Part shown: positions 23,210-35,060 of the stretch, piece by piece
Position numbering within the stretch: the first letter of the stretch is position 1
Layout: each line of letters begins with the position of its first letter
Assembly (NCBI GenBank): GCA_026225945.1
Contig: JAMJFZ010000175.1
Span: forward strand, 1-64,000
Direction of reading: 5' to 3'
Source of the DNA: Cricetomys ansorgei
Lineage: Eukaryota; Chordata; Mammalia; Rodentia; Nesomyidae
Length of the DNA stretch: 64,000 nt
Program-made: the position numbers and the translations under genes
The notes under the pieces: model-generated
The model's database searches: none
What the model was told of the DNA's origin: nothing
Seen by the model: only the letters and a program-made list of their open reading frames with translations

Positions 23210-24095
23210 TCCAGTTATCCTCTATGATGAACATGGCCTACCTGAGTGAATGCCAGCTGTCTAATCCATGTCCTCAGAGGAATCAAGTCAGCCTGTCCTA
23301 GTGGAGTCAGCTATGGCCCAGGGTTTTAGCAGAACAGATCTCATAACCCGTCAGTGTCTACCTTAGAAATGTAAGAGTGTACTCTGTCAGTTCTTAAGTC
23401 AAACCCTAACCTAGGTGGAACAGCAACTGCACAGAGTAGGGGTCTGGACGGATCCACTCATCCTTAACGGGACTGGTGAATTAAGGTGGACTAAGTGTCT
23501 ATCGGAACCCACTCGTGTTCCCTAAACATTTCCACGGTGTTTAAGACCATCTTAAGGGTGAAGTCACAATGTTCTAGGAAACCAAAAGAGGTTCCGCTTC
23601 TGTGTCACGGAGAATATAACACTTCTGGAAACAGAGTACTTAACATTCTGTTCCCAACCTCAGAAAGATCAACAACAGGCCAGAGAGTTCAGGTGAACAA
23701 TGACTTGGCGGTCCAGTTAGCTAGGAAACCGTGAAAGTCCCAAACATCTGGAGGGTCCACCTGGAACTCGGTCCAGATTGTCCACGGCCCCAGCTACTTC
23801 ACGGTTAGCCGCTTTACAGAACGGGTCAGAGCTGTCTGGCCGAGGATAGCTACCTTCGTGAGGCCACGTCACATGATTCCCTCCTTCAGCAAGACTTCAG
23901 GGCAATTCTGAAAGGCACAGCCTCCATACCCTCCGTCCTTCACACCTTCACGCTCTACAGCAGCCATCTGCAGGCGCTGAGCCGTGACTTTGAGTCTCCG
24001 TGCCCCCTTCCAGTGGTAATGACTTCACTTCATACCCTAGCAGTCCTCACACGCCAGACCTTCTGTCTGGATGGGTGAAATGAAAGAGACAAAGG
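23210..24095. other. No gene recognised
   Basis: The 79-codon ORF at 23495-23734 recurs identically in copy 2 (54111-54350) but lacks a recognisable domain. Confidence 0.45.
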
Positions 24096-24097
<2 letters not shown>

Positions 24098-24131
<34 letters not shown>

Positions 24132-24400
24132 GTGTCACGTGCCCATGTGTGGAGACTAGAGGTTGACTTCAGTTATCTTTTATTGACCTCCACCTTAATT
24201 TTTGAGACAGGCTTTTACACTGAACCTATAGCTCATCTTTCGGCTAGACTGGTTGTCCAGAGAGTGCCGGGATCCAGTCTCTTCCACCGAGCAACGGTGA
24301 GGGCCACCGTGCCTGGCTTTATGTGTGTTCTGAATATCCAAACTCAGGTCCTCTTGCTTGCGTAGCAAGTGCTTTGCCACTGAGCCCTCTCCCCAGCCCC
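24098..24400 (-). mobile_element. (CT)n run plus B4-type SINE, antisense
   Basis: A (CT)n run of about 30 bp is followed by gtgtcacgtgcccatgtgtg...gtgctttgccactgagccct...ccccagcccc, the reverse complement of a B4/B2-type head. Copy 2: 54715-55016. Confidence 0.6.
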
Positions 24401-24419
24401 AATGAGACCAGAACATTCT

Positions 24420-25750
24420 CATCAAACTTCAATTTGAATCCCATCGAGCCTCCCCTTTAATGTAATCTCTGCAACCAGACAGTCCTTCACAGCAGAATAA
24501 CCCTGCTCAAAACACCAAGAAGCCCGTCAGGAGATAATCTAACACAGTCTTCAGATGAGCCTGGTGGGCATGTACTTGAAGGTACTTCCCTGGTACTGAA
24601 ATGACGTCCTTCAATGCAGGCCATCCCAACACAGGTGCACTGAGTTTAAATTATATCGTTCGTACCTTAGATTTTTAAAAAGATACCTATTTTTTCTATA
24701 AGTATCTCTGAAACCCCAATGTCTGCCTCCAGCAGACAACACTCCTCCTCATTTCAGACAAACCTTGGCATGTCCATGTTTTAACTGCGTACTGTGGCCC
24801 TTGGCATTGGCCGGTTCTTCAGCTTTCAGCCTGGGGTATGAGACAACGGACCCTCTCGGGAACTACTGGAGGCCAGGGTTCTGCTCTCTGGCTTCTGTCA
24901 GCCTTTTGCCAGATCTCTGCTCTGTGGAAGTCTCTTCTTCATCTTCTCTTCTTGCCCTGACTACTCTCAAACCGCTCGGCTCCTCCTGCCGATGTCAGTG
25001 GAGAGTCAGTCAGAGACTGGGAAGAGCTGGGCCATTCACTCAAGCCAGAATCCCTGCAGGTTGATCTCCTGATGGGATCAGCAGGGAGTCTCAGGCCACC
25101 TGCTATGAGGTGCCAGAATGCCACCATTAGATGTGTGGGCCACTGTGTTAGTGCCTTTAAGGCTTCCACAGGGAACCACATATTTAGGGGTCAAGTGGCC
25201 CAGCCAAGGCCTCTGGTCTAGCTTCAGCAATCAAGGAGTAGTTGTCTGGGCTTTGCACTATGAGCCTGGGCCTGGGCTTCAGGAACTAGCTCCCATTTGG
25301 CAGACTGGCTGTCCCAATTCGGTATGGTGCATGGAAAACAGGCACCAGAGTTGAGATCACCTCGTCTATCAAGCTGCTGCAGATGCTTTTCTACTCTAAA
25401 GCCGGGGGCCCAAGAACACAGGCTGTTCAAGAACCCATCAACAGGGATGGGAAGCAGTATCAGATACAGGGGTCGCACCCAAGGGTATTCGGTTTGCATA
25501 GCACCCCAGGCTGTTCCAGGAAGTAGGAGTCTAGCCGCGAAGGGATCTTCAGCTGTCGGGACACCTGGCAGTGCAGGTGCCAATGGAGTCGAGTCGCCCC
25601 ACCTAGGACGGATGCCACTGCCCAAGAGGGCACGCGTTTTCACTTGTCAAGCCACCAAGCAGGGTGAGTGCACCCATACATTCGGGATCCTACAGTATTT
25701 CTTCAAGCAAGCCAGAGATCTTTTGATAACAGCATGAGGAAGAAAAGCGT
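24420..25750. other. No gene recognised
   Basis: It has several ORFs over 130 codons on both strands in GC-richer DNA (25224-25737). No domain or splice-consistent model emerges, and copy 2 (55040-56370) breaks some of these frames by indels, which argues against coding. Confidence 0.5.
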
Positions 25751-25759
25751 ACTTTACAA

Positions 25760-25778
25760 CGGCGACCTCTGGTGGTCA
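25760..25778 (-). promoter_or_regulatory. CTCF-like motif, minus orientation (copy 1)
   Basis: The reverse complement reads TGACCACCAGAGGTCGCCG, close to the CTCF core. It sits about 10 kb downstream of the lipocalin gene and faces back toward it. Copy 2: 56390-56408. Confidence 0.4.
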
Positions 25779-25977
25779 GCTGATGACCTGCAGGTTTGTG
25801 AGAGGCTGAAGCAGAAAAGGTGGACAGCGCCTGAAGAAGGACCCCAAAAGTTGTCTTCTGTCCTCCACACGCATGCCCACAAATGTGCACACAACTCACA
25901 TACACAATAAGTGCATGAGTGGTTGAATGAATGAACACATAGATGATACATAGACACACATACCCACGTAGGACTTG

Positions 25978-27480
25978 GCACCTTGCTCCCCAGGGGGTAC
26001 TCTGCTTCTCTGTCAGAGCCTCAGAACGTGGTGTCGCTGGTCTCAGCCACCACTTTGCCAAGCATGGCCCCGAAGGTGGCTGTATTGTCAGTGGTTTGCA
26101 TGGGGTTGCTGCTGTCCAGGGCACTGTGGAGACTGACATCTTTGTCTTCCAGCAAGTGATCGTAGCCATCAGTCTCAGCCTCCAGTTTGACCTTGATGCT
26201 CACAGGGCCTGGGACTCCCGGGTACTGTACTGGATACACTCCAGTGCTGACCCTCTGTCCAGGTCTGTGTCAGCTCCAGCTCCAGGTGCAGCAAGACTTA
26301 GTTGGGCTGCACGGCATAACAGGCCTCCACATCCCTCAGACTGTTCTCTGAGCAGGTCTTCAGATTCCTCATGGAGTCCTGGTTGATCTTCATCCAAGGC
26401 CTTGAAGGAACATCTCATCTCTGTGATTGCCATTTTGGAATCTCTGATCTAGGAAGTCTGAGTGATGACCTCTGTGGCACTGTCCTCAATATCCTGGGAC
26501 CAGTGCCTGTCCAGTTTCTTTCAGTTCTTCTAAGCCAGCTGTCATACCGAGTCCTGATGTCACCATGATCTTGTTCAGGGTATGAGATCTGGGGTCATCA
26601 ATTCCCACGCTCAACCCAGAACCGGCAACCTAGGCTGTGTTAGCCACTTTTCTACAGGTGTGATAAAGCACCATGACTAACACAACTTATAGAAAAGTTT
26701 GTTTGAGCTTTCAGTTCCAGAGGGATAAGAGTTCATCTCGGGGGCAAAGCGGCAAGAGCAGAGAGCTAAGCACTCACTCCGTCAAGTGCAAGCATGAAGC
26801 AGAGACAGCAAACTGGAAGTAGAGTGAAGCTTTAAGCTCTCAAAGTCCACTCTCAGTAACATACCTTTCCCAGCAAGACTGTACCTCCTAAATCTCTCCC
26901 AACAGCTCTACCATCTGGGGATCAAGTGTTCAAATTCCAGAGCCCATGGTGGATATTTCTGATTTAAACCACCTCATGGGTTCCAGGCCTTCGACTCCTC
27001 CAATCCTTATCTCTATGGCTCTGCTTCATGAACATCAGCTCCTCTCTGAGAGCGTTGGTTTCCATCTCTAGCTGCAGCCTCCTGGTGTTGATGTCACCAT
27101 TGACCTTTCAGGGTCCACGGGTGCCAATCTTCAGACTGGTACATGGCCAGTTCTGCCTCGCACTTGACTCTAAAGTCCTCAACAGCAAGGTGAGCATCGT
27201 TGATCTGCAGACAACGTGGGCATTGTCCACAGAATTCACCAAGGTCTGGACCCTTGAGTACTCAATGGTCCTGAAGTACTGCCCCCAGTTCCTAACCCCT
27301 GACACTCCTTCTTCTCCAGATGCTCCTAGAGTTTGTCCTCAGTCTCCTGGTTTCTCACTCTGTCCAGGTAGGAAGCAAGGTGGTTGTTTGGATCTTTTAT
27401 GGTCTTTTGATCTGGATGCTACCTAGTCCCAGGATCTGTCCACCCTGAGCCATCCCAGATACTGCTGGAGCAAGACATGG
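25978..27480 (-). pseudogene. Krt18-ps: Keratin-18 processed pseudogene (copy 1), split by a repeat
   Basis: Read on the minus strand, this intronless sequence follows keratin 18 from the head/rod boundary to the tail and into the 3' UTR. Recognisable pieces include VRNWGQYFRTIE and NSVDNAHVV (27108-27305, coil 1), IMVTSGL (about 26560), QDSMRNLKT (about 26370), and IKVKLEAETDGYDHLLED then LDSSNPMQTT, with VVAETSDT at the tail (26021-26239). Several frameshifts and stops interrupt it. Keratin 18 is a type I epithelial intermediate filament protein and is known for many retrocopies. No head-domain start is clear. A 345-bp repeat (26636-26980) divides it. A 132-residue ORF on the plus strand (27028-27426) is only its antisense. 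Confidence 0.9.
26636..26980. mobile_element. Rodent interspersed repeat inserted in the keratin-18 pseudogene
   Basis: The keratin reading breaks after ctaggc at 26635 and resumes at ttccaggcct (26981). The 345 bp between begins tgtgttagccacttttctac and has the familiar 'gtgataaagcaccatgac' start and 'ggggatcaagtgttcaaat' end of a common rodent repeat whose family name I cannot fix. Target-site duplication is not evident. The copy-2 equivalent is 57268-57612. Confidence 0.6.
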
Positions 27481-27564
27481 AGGTCTAAGTAAATTTAAGT
27501 ATATACTTGGCTTTTTGTCCCCTTAGGGAAGCCAGTAGATGAATTTATTATATGGTTCTCCAAT

Positions 27565-27658
27565 TTAACCAGTGTTTGTGGTGCTGGGGATCAAACTCAG
27601 AGCTCTGCACATACTAGGCAAGCACTCTGCTACCCAGCTGTGTCCCTGGGCCCTAAGG
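27565..27658 (-). mobile_element. ID-type SINE, antisense
   Basis: The stretch gtggtgctggggatcaaact...catactaggcaagcactctg is the reverse complement of an ID/tRNA-Ala-type SINE. Copy 2: 58206-58291. Confidence 0.65.
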
Positions 27659-27659
27659 C

Positions 27660-29050
27660 TTCTTACAGTCCGATGTTTATAAAGAGATTATACTCATTTA
27701 GCTTACATGCAATGCAATGTGCCCTCAGTGCAGCACAGACCCTCTTTTGGCATAAAATATAGCATTAAACTTAAAAAAAAATTTCTCATCCTCGTCTGTT
27801 GATAAATTAGACCACCACACACAAACGGTTTTTCATGACGGACCAGTGTTGCCATCCCGCTCAACCTGGGCCATCTCTCTAGCCGTAAAACAATCAAATC
27901 ATCGAGCATTGTTGATTTAGAAGGCCTCTATGGTCTGAGAGTTCTCCAAATTGCCTCCATCTGTGGGAAATTAATCATCGGATTGAATTTTCTCTTCTAT
28001 TTACCAAAGAAGTGTTCACTGCCGAAAAATCTGAAGTCGCAAGGAGGAATACAATGCCTGCTTCAAGAGAGCTTTTCTGTATATCATTTCTTCACATACA
28101 TTGATTCAGCTGCCAGAGCAATACACTCCTGGCCTTTTTAATTAACTGTAAGAATCTTTGAAAGTTCTGATTAGGCACAGGCAAGTGAGAAAATTACAGA
28201 ATACTTGCACAGAAATGCTGAATTTGAGTGCCTATCTTGTTAATACTAAGAGCTTTTTTTTATTATATCTGACAAAACTTATGATGTGTAATAACAGATT
28301 TGAGAAGATATGTTATATACCATTGGAACTATGTAGAAAGTGTTGACCAATCAAATACAGAGATATTTTATTTGTCCTTGGTACAGAGTGAGAATGAATA
28401 TTTACTAAATGCAGCTTCTACTTTAAGTATACATATTCCCCGAAGAAGGTGGGTTATCATGGGGCATTTAGAAGCTGGAAGCAGACAAGTTTTGAAAGGT
28501 CAACCTGAGCTCACTGGTTCAAGACCTCAAAGGCATGTCAGTGATATGGGTGGCTGTGGGTCAGGGAAAATAAGACCAAAATATGTTGCAAGGGGGAAGA
28601 GGACAATCACCCCTCCTCCTGTCTGTACACAGTGTCCTCATTAATTGTGGGTCAATTGGTAGAACACATCTGTGTTTGACAGGGGTTTACTTCAAATCAC
28701 ATACATGGTCTTGATTCTGAAATCAGTGTCCACTAATGGATATCCCACATTGTGAAGATAAATCTCCCTTACCCTGGGAGAAGATCACCATGGCTTTGAG
28801 GGAGTGTCATTTTCTCTGGTCCACACTACTCCTCTGCTCTTCCCATGAGCACCATCTGGGATGGAGTGCAGAGAGAGAGAAGAAACAATTCAGACAAAAA
28901 GGTTTTTATGTAGTTGATGTGACGGCAAGATGACTTGGTCTCCATTGGACGTGGAAGGTTTGGGATGGAGTTGCTGCTCTTTTAGCAGGTGCAGGTAGTT
29001 GCAGGCACTTTAGTAGGGACAGAGGTCAAAGGGCGAAGTAGGCTAGCCTA
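27660..29050. other. No gene recognised
   Basis: AT-rich, apparently unique sequence. Counterpart: 58295-59690. The copies differ by few substitutions. Confidence 0.45.
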
Positions 29051-29275
29051 GCTACTCAACTAGCTCCAGGAATTCACCTGTGTCTGCCTCCTATCTGCCC
29101 TTGGGGTTGGGGTTACAGGTGTGCCCCAACAAGCCTGGTCTGGGGAATCCAAACTCAGGCACTCACACCTGTGAAGTAAGCGCTCTGCCAACTGAGGCAG
29201 CTCCCCGGCCTGTGGGGGTTTTAAATGCCCCAGACCCACACCAAGCATCCTCCTTTAAAAAAAAAAAAATCACGT

Positions 29276-29430
29276 ATTAGCCGGGCAGTGGTGGCACACA
29301 ACTTTAATCCCAGCATTCAGAAAGCAGAGACAGCTGGATCTCTGTGAGTTCAAGGCCAGCCTGGTCTACAGAGTGAGTTCCAGGACAGCCAGAGTCACAA
29401 CAGAGAAACCCTGTCTCAAAAAAAAAAGGG
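29276..29430 (+). mobile_element. B1 SINE, sense
   Basis: Tagccgggcagtggtggcac...gttcaaggccagcctggtct is followed by gaaaccctgtctc and a poly(A). Copy 2: 59909-60060. Confidence 0.92.
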
Positions 29431-29715
29431 GGGCGGGAGAGAAAAAACTCATTTATTATGATTGTGCCTACGAGAGCGCATGCGCCACAGCGTGAATGTG
29501 GAGGGCACGCGACAATTCTGTGGAGTCTATCTTCTTCCACCTTTATGCAGATTCCTGGGCACTGAACTCACTCAGATCATCAGATTTGTACAGCAAGCAC
29601 CCTTTACTTGCCCAGCCATCTTGTCTGCCCAGGAATCTCTGATTTTAGAGGTGAAAATAGATATTCTTTAATTAACTAATTCTCTGATTTCAACTAGTAA
29701 TTAAAGAAGACCCCC

Positions 29716-29737
29716 TCTTCCTTCCTTCCTTCCTTCC

Positions 29738-29789
<52 letters not shown>

Positions 29790-29880
29790 TTCCAACTCCG
29801 GCTGTCCTGGCACATACTCTGTAGAGCACCTCTGCCTCCAGCACCGGAATTAAATGTGAGCGCCACCACTGCCCAGCTTC
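29716..29880 (-). mobile_element. (CCTT)n/(CT)n run with antisense B1 fragment
   Basis: A pyrimidine run (29716-29786) precedes ggctgtcctggcacatactc...gagcgccaccactgcccagc, the reverse complement of part of a B1. Copy 2: 60347-60515. Confidence 0.7.
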
Positions 29881-30436
29881 AATTTCCCACAATTCCTAAC
29901 ACCTATATAGAGGCTTACAACCATCTGTAACTCCAGTTCCAGAGGCTGTAATGCCCTCTTCTGGCCTTTATGGGCACTGCATGCACACAGTGCACAAACA
30001 CGCACAAGGCAAAATCACGCACACACACACAAAAACATTTTTAAAGAGGTAAATTCTCTCTAAACTTACCTTGCACAAAAATTCTTCCTCCAGGACACGT
30101 GCTGTGGAGAAGTACTTATTTTTGAGTAGTTTAAAAGTTCAAAACTATTCAAAAAGCAAAATACTACTCTTTCCTGGGGGTGGGAGTCCTCTTTCTTCTG
30201 AGATATAAATCCTTCACCCAATCCTAGGCCAGGCTTTTTGGAAAACACACCTCCAACATGCTGTATTACAGTACCTGGAAGCTTCTGTTCACCCATGTTT
30301 ACCCCAAAATTATGACCTTCCTGAGGGCCAGATTCACCCTGTTGCACAATTGCTCCACATGTGCTGCGTGCGCAACCTGCCAGGTGCACACAGAAAGAGC
30401 AGACAGAAGAGAAGAGAAGCGTCTTCCCTCTCCTGC

Positions 30437-30451
30437 TCACTAGGTGGCGCT
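30437..30451 (+). promoter_or_regulatory. CTCF-like motif, plus orientation (copy 1)
   Basis: TCACTAGGTGGCGCT matches the most conserved part of the CTCF core (CCASYAGRKGGCGCT) with one difference at its first base. Copy 2: 61074-61088. Confidence 0.45.
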
Positions 30452-30860
30452 CGGACAATTTTCTATTACTACACCATATTCAGTAAACTATACCGTCTCC
30501 TGAGCCAAGTAAATCCTCATTAGAAAGGTCTTGGAATTATAGAACCAGATTCTCAAGGAAGCCTTGGGTGTGCTTGAGTCGCAGTTTAGAACCCACGCAT
30601 TGGCAGAAGTAACAATCCCAGTTAAGAGAAGCCACCTGATCGTTGGTTCATACATTCCTTCCAAAAGGACTCGCTACACTTCAGGTTCTGTGTTCCAGAA
30701 AGAGGATTCAAATGGAGATACTGAGAAAAAGACAGGACCTCGGTCTCCATGGACCCGCCAGGCATCACTCAAAAACTCACACAGTGGGTGGCAGTTGACG
30801 CAGAGTCATAACTGGTTAAAGCGCTGAGAGCAAGTGACTGTTGTACTCTACTCTGAAGAC

Positions 30861-30862
<2 letters not shown>

Positions 30863-30951
<89 letters not shown>
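30863..30951 (+). repeat. Compound (CT)n(CA)n microsatellite
   Basis: About 50 bp of CT are followed directly by about 38 bp of CA. Copy 2 (61502-61600) has an extra CCT interruption and a changed 5' edge. Confidence 0.92.
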
Positions 30952-30952
<1 letters not shown>

Positions 30953-30959
30953 CTCAGGG

Positions 30960-31955
30960 GATGAGGAGGCAGAAAGAACCAGAGCCAGAGGATGGAGTGC
31001 GTGCTGGGAAACGCTGTCTCCTGGACATGGACTGGTGAGTCCTCAGCAACTGTGCTTAAATCTGTACCAGACTGCACAGCAGGGAGCCTCTCAGCGCTCT
31101 AGCATGGGAGGGGCACTAAGACCCCACCCCTGGCTGAAGAGCCAATAGTAGTTAATGGCTCCTTGGTGTGTGTGTGGTGGGGGGGGTCATTCTTCTTCAG
31201 GGTTGTGGCCACTAGTAAGTTGCCCAGAATCCAGTAAATAACCCCACACCCATGCACATGCAAGCAGGCCTATTTAAGCTCAGTGGATTTGTCATATGTT
31301 AAAAAAAAAGAAAGACATGAAGGGAGAGACATATGTGTTGGGAATATTACTCACAGAGGGAGGAGGGGATAATAAAGGAGACTGGAGACAAATGCGACCA
31401 AAATACATTCTATAAGTGCATAAAATTGTCAAGGAATAAATTAAAAATATTTTTAAGAGACCCCACCAAACTTATACAAATATCATTAAATTATAGCAGT
31501 GGAAATGAGAGCTAACGCCACGACAGCATCTCATAGACAGGGATGCTCAAGGAGGTCCCCTGGAGAAGAGGGGGTGTCCGAGGAAAGGGCACACTCATGG
31601 GAACAACGGAAGCGGAGTCTCATAACAGAGACGAAGATGTGCTCTGAGGTCCTGGGGGAGTCTGAGGTGAGCGGCAGGGAACAATTGCTGGACCTCTGTG
31701 AGGAAGTGTCGTACGCGTTGAGGCTGGAGACGTAGGAGGCTCAGGCCTGGTAAGCTATTGGGCATAATATGAGTTTGGACCTTATTCCAAGAATAGCTGG
31801 CAGTCATCAAGGGGAAAGGATGGGATCATAACTATGCTTTAGAAAAATCGACTTGAGCTGCAGTGTGGCTTTGTGAATTGGAGGGGAACCCTTGCTATGC
31901 GCCAGGGACTGTGCTCCGTGTGGAAGATCCATGTAGAGATAATAAGAAAAAGTCT
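30960..31955. other. No gene recognised
   Basis: Short ORFs only. A 78-codon frame (31499-31735) is altered by indels in copy 2, against coding. Counterpart: 61608-62608. Confidence 0.45.
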
Positions 31956-31962
31956 GAGGACC

Positions 31963-32180
31963 AGGGAGATGGCTTGGTGAGTAAAAGCACTTGTTCTGAA
32001 AGCATGAGGACCTGAGTTCAAAACCCCAGAATGCTCATTAAAAAGCCAGGCATGGCTCCATGTGCTCACAGTCCCATCACTGGGGGTGAGGTGGGAGAGA
32101 CAGATCCCAAGCAGCCAGTCTAGCCAAAAGGGTGAGCTTCCAGTTCAATGAGAAAACTTGTCTCAAGAAAGCAGACGGAA
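31963..32180 (+). mobile_element. B4-type SINE, sense
   Basis: It reads accagggagatggcttggtg and agtaaaagcacttgttctga, then the aaagccaggcatggctccat B1-like half. Copy 2: 62616-62830. Confidence 0.65.
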
Positions 32181-32835
32181 GAGCATTAGACGGAGGGGGG
32201 GGGAAGGGACAAGTTGGGAGATTATTACAGTGGCTCAGGAGGGAGAAACTGTGGCAGTACTAAGCTGGGCTGGGAAATCCCTGTTAGGAACTATTTTCTT
32301 AGACCAAACCAAAATAGGGGATCCCTGGAGCTAACTAGCTAGTCTAGCTGATTGGCAAGTTATGGGATCAACTGAGACCTTGTCTCAATAAAGAAAACAG
32401 AGAGAAACTGAGTGCTGTGGGGTATCCGCCAGGGAAGACTACTCAGAAATGAGTTTCAGTCAATAGAAAGTTTTCATTAGCTGGCTGGCCACTACGCTGG
32501 GTGTTCAGGATGCTGGTGTAGCCCCAAGCCTTTCTCAGGATGAGCTTTTAAGCACAAAACCACATCCTGGGTTGACATTCTTCAGTTAACAAGAGCAGTC
32601 ATCCAGAAGCAGAACTACAGAAGCCCAAAAGCAAGGTTAGTACATTTAGAGACTTTCCCAGAACTATGGACTTTGATGGATTAAGTCTCTGTTTTCATTT
32701 TGGCTGGTGGTGCTGTCCTACATGCTGAGTTTTATGGTCGGACGGTACATCCATTGTGGAGTCAGTTGTGCTAAGGTCTGGGAACCTGTTATACTGAGGA
32801 AGATATCCAAGGCCAGCTTCAAAGACTCTACACAA

Positions 32836-32836
32836 A

Positions 32837-32872
<36 letters not shown>

Positions 32873-32873
32873 A
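32836..32873 (+). repeat. (CA)n microsatellite
   Basis: This perfect CA run is longer in copy 2 (63499-63543), where a short duplication of actctacaaa precedes it. Confidence 0.9.
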
Positions 32874-34279
32874 CATGAAAACACATACATGCACACCACA
32901 TGTATACATACATTCAAAAAGTAAGTATCACAAGGGAAAAGGCAACAGGAGAAGAATTTGGGAGCTCAAAGGGAAGGTGAAGTTCATTCAGGACAAATCA
33001 TTTTGGAGCTTAGAAGAGTGGGAGGGTGGCTGGAGAGATGTAAGAGTTTCTGGGTAATTTTGAAGGGTTGTTTAACATTGGGCTTTGTGAATTCATTGTG
33101 CTATCAATCCTATTCTGATACTTCTCCTGACAGTCCTCAGCCACTTTAATGAGCTCTTCCAGGGTTGGCACAAATTTTAAAAAAGCAGACAACAGAGAAC
33201 AGGGTTTATAAAAAGAATAATGAGATGCACCATGAAGTTAGACCACAAAGGAAGAGGAAAAAGAGAGAAAGCCACTGATTTGGAAAACATATATGTGTGT
33301 AGGTGTCAGTGGGTTCTGATAAGATCAAAGAATCACTGAAGTGGAAGGAGTTGAAGAAGCAACAAGGAAGAGCCTGTAGTTAGTGGGAAGTTTGAATTAA
33401 TGGCTTTGGAGGTGGCAGGACTGTGGTTGAGAACAGCTGGAAGATCCAACGAAGTCTGTAGCTGAGTAAGATCGAGGATCAGTGGAGATGAAAGACTGTG
33501 GGGTCTGACACCATCAAATCTCTTGCGTTTTCAATTGATAGAAAATCTAAACCAATCTGGCCTCATAGAAAATGGGTCTAGTAGTTCTTGTTATTAAAAA
33601 GTGAAAGGATAATTTAGCTTCAGGCACAGCCATGTCCATGAGTTCGTGGGAGGCCACTGGAATTTGGACCCTTCAGTTTTCCAATCTTCTCTGCTCCATA
33701 TTGGTTCCGATCTCAGACAACTCAATGGTAGGGAAACTCTAGGCCTTCGTCCTCTTTGGTCTGAGACCAGCAGGACAAAAAGGAGGATCTCTCTTTCCCA
33801 ACTATTCAAGCCTAACTCTTGCGCCTCTTCTTACTGTTCCAGACCTGGGTCATATTTCTATCAGTGTAACCATGGACACACAGTGATGTGATTGGGCTGC
33901 ATCTCATATCTACCTGTGTTCCACCAAGAGGCTAAAGTGCAAACTATCTGGAAAACATAAGCAGAGAGAGCTAGAGGGTGGCTGGTTGGAGGAATGTGAG
34001 GTGCAGTTACCACTGAGCTGATGTGTGCTGGGCAGCAGAGACAAGCCATGTCTTCCTTTACCGCGTTGAGTAGGTTGCTTATGAACTCACTGGGTCTGGT
34101 AGCAGAGCCCAGGGTGGAGAGGAATCTCACAAAGCCAGTCTTGAGAGAGGAGCCATGGCAGGGTGTCAATAGTTTTATATGTGAAACAGAACTTGTAGTG
34201 TTAGTACTGTGAGTGCCATTTATTTGTTTATTTATTTACACTTATTTATTTTTATCTTTTGTGTGTGTTTGCTAAAGGA

Positions 34280-34302
34280 GGTGTGTGTGTGCGTGTGCGT
34301 GC

Positions 34303-34336
<34 letters not shown>

Positions 34337-34480
34337 ACATACATGTGGCACATCACACATGCGGGACTTGTGGGAATTGGTTCTATTGGCTGCCGTCATT
34401 TGGATCTCAGGATTGAATAAGATTGTCAGGCTTGATGGCAGGTACCTTTACTTGCTGAGCCATCTTGCTAACCCTATGCG
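34280..34480 (-). mobile_element. (TG)n run with B3-like SINE fragment, antisense
   Basis: A (TG)n run precedes gtgcacatacatgtggcaca...cttgctgagccatcttgcta, a diverged reverse complement of a B2/B3-type element. The copy-2 counterpart lies beyond the window. Confidence 0.5.
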
Positions 34481-34579
34481 TATCTTATGATAACTCTTCA
34501 GGCTGAAGGATGCTTAAAGGCAAGAATTTGCTTTCTTGGTACCTTTTATTAGGCATGATGCTCAATAATATTTGTAAAG

Positions 34580-35060
34580 AATGAATGGATGGGTGGATGG
34601 ATGGGTGGATGGATGGATGGATGGATGGGATGGATGGATGGATGGATGGATGGGTGGATGGATGGATGGGTGGGATGGATGGGTGGATGGATGGGTGGAA
34701 TTGGATGGATGGATGGATGGATGGGTGGGTGGATGGATGGATGGATGGGTGGATGGATGGGTGGATGGATGGATGGGATGGATGGATGGGTGGATGGGTG
34801 GATGGATGGATGGATGGGTGGATGGATGGATGGATGGGTGGATGGGTGGATGGATGGATGGGTGGATGGATGGGTGGATGGGATGGGTGGATGGATGGGT
34901 GGATTTATGGATGGGATGGGTGGATGGATGGATGGGATGGTGTGGATGGTGGATGGATGGGTGGATGGATGGGTGGATGGGGATGGATGGATGGATGGAT
35001 GGGTGGGTGGATGGATGGATGATGGGTGGATGGATGGATGGATGGATAAATGGATGGATG
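34580..35060 (+). repeat. (GGAT)n array with GGGT variants
   Basis: About 480 bp of ggat units are interspersed with gggt units and occasional single-base losses. All three forward frames and one reverse frame stay open by repetition (for example Pro-Ser-Ile-His on the minus strand), so these ORFs are not genes. It lies about 1.1 kb from the unit's right end. Confidence 0.95.

Noticed and set aside
27028..27426. 132-codon plus-strand ORF conserved in both copies
   Set aside because: It is the antisense of the keratin-18 pseudogene; conservation reflects the recent duplication.
34580..35060. CRISPR-like array
   Set aside because: Units are 4 bp with no unique spacers, and the DNA is clearly mammalian.
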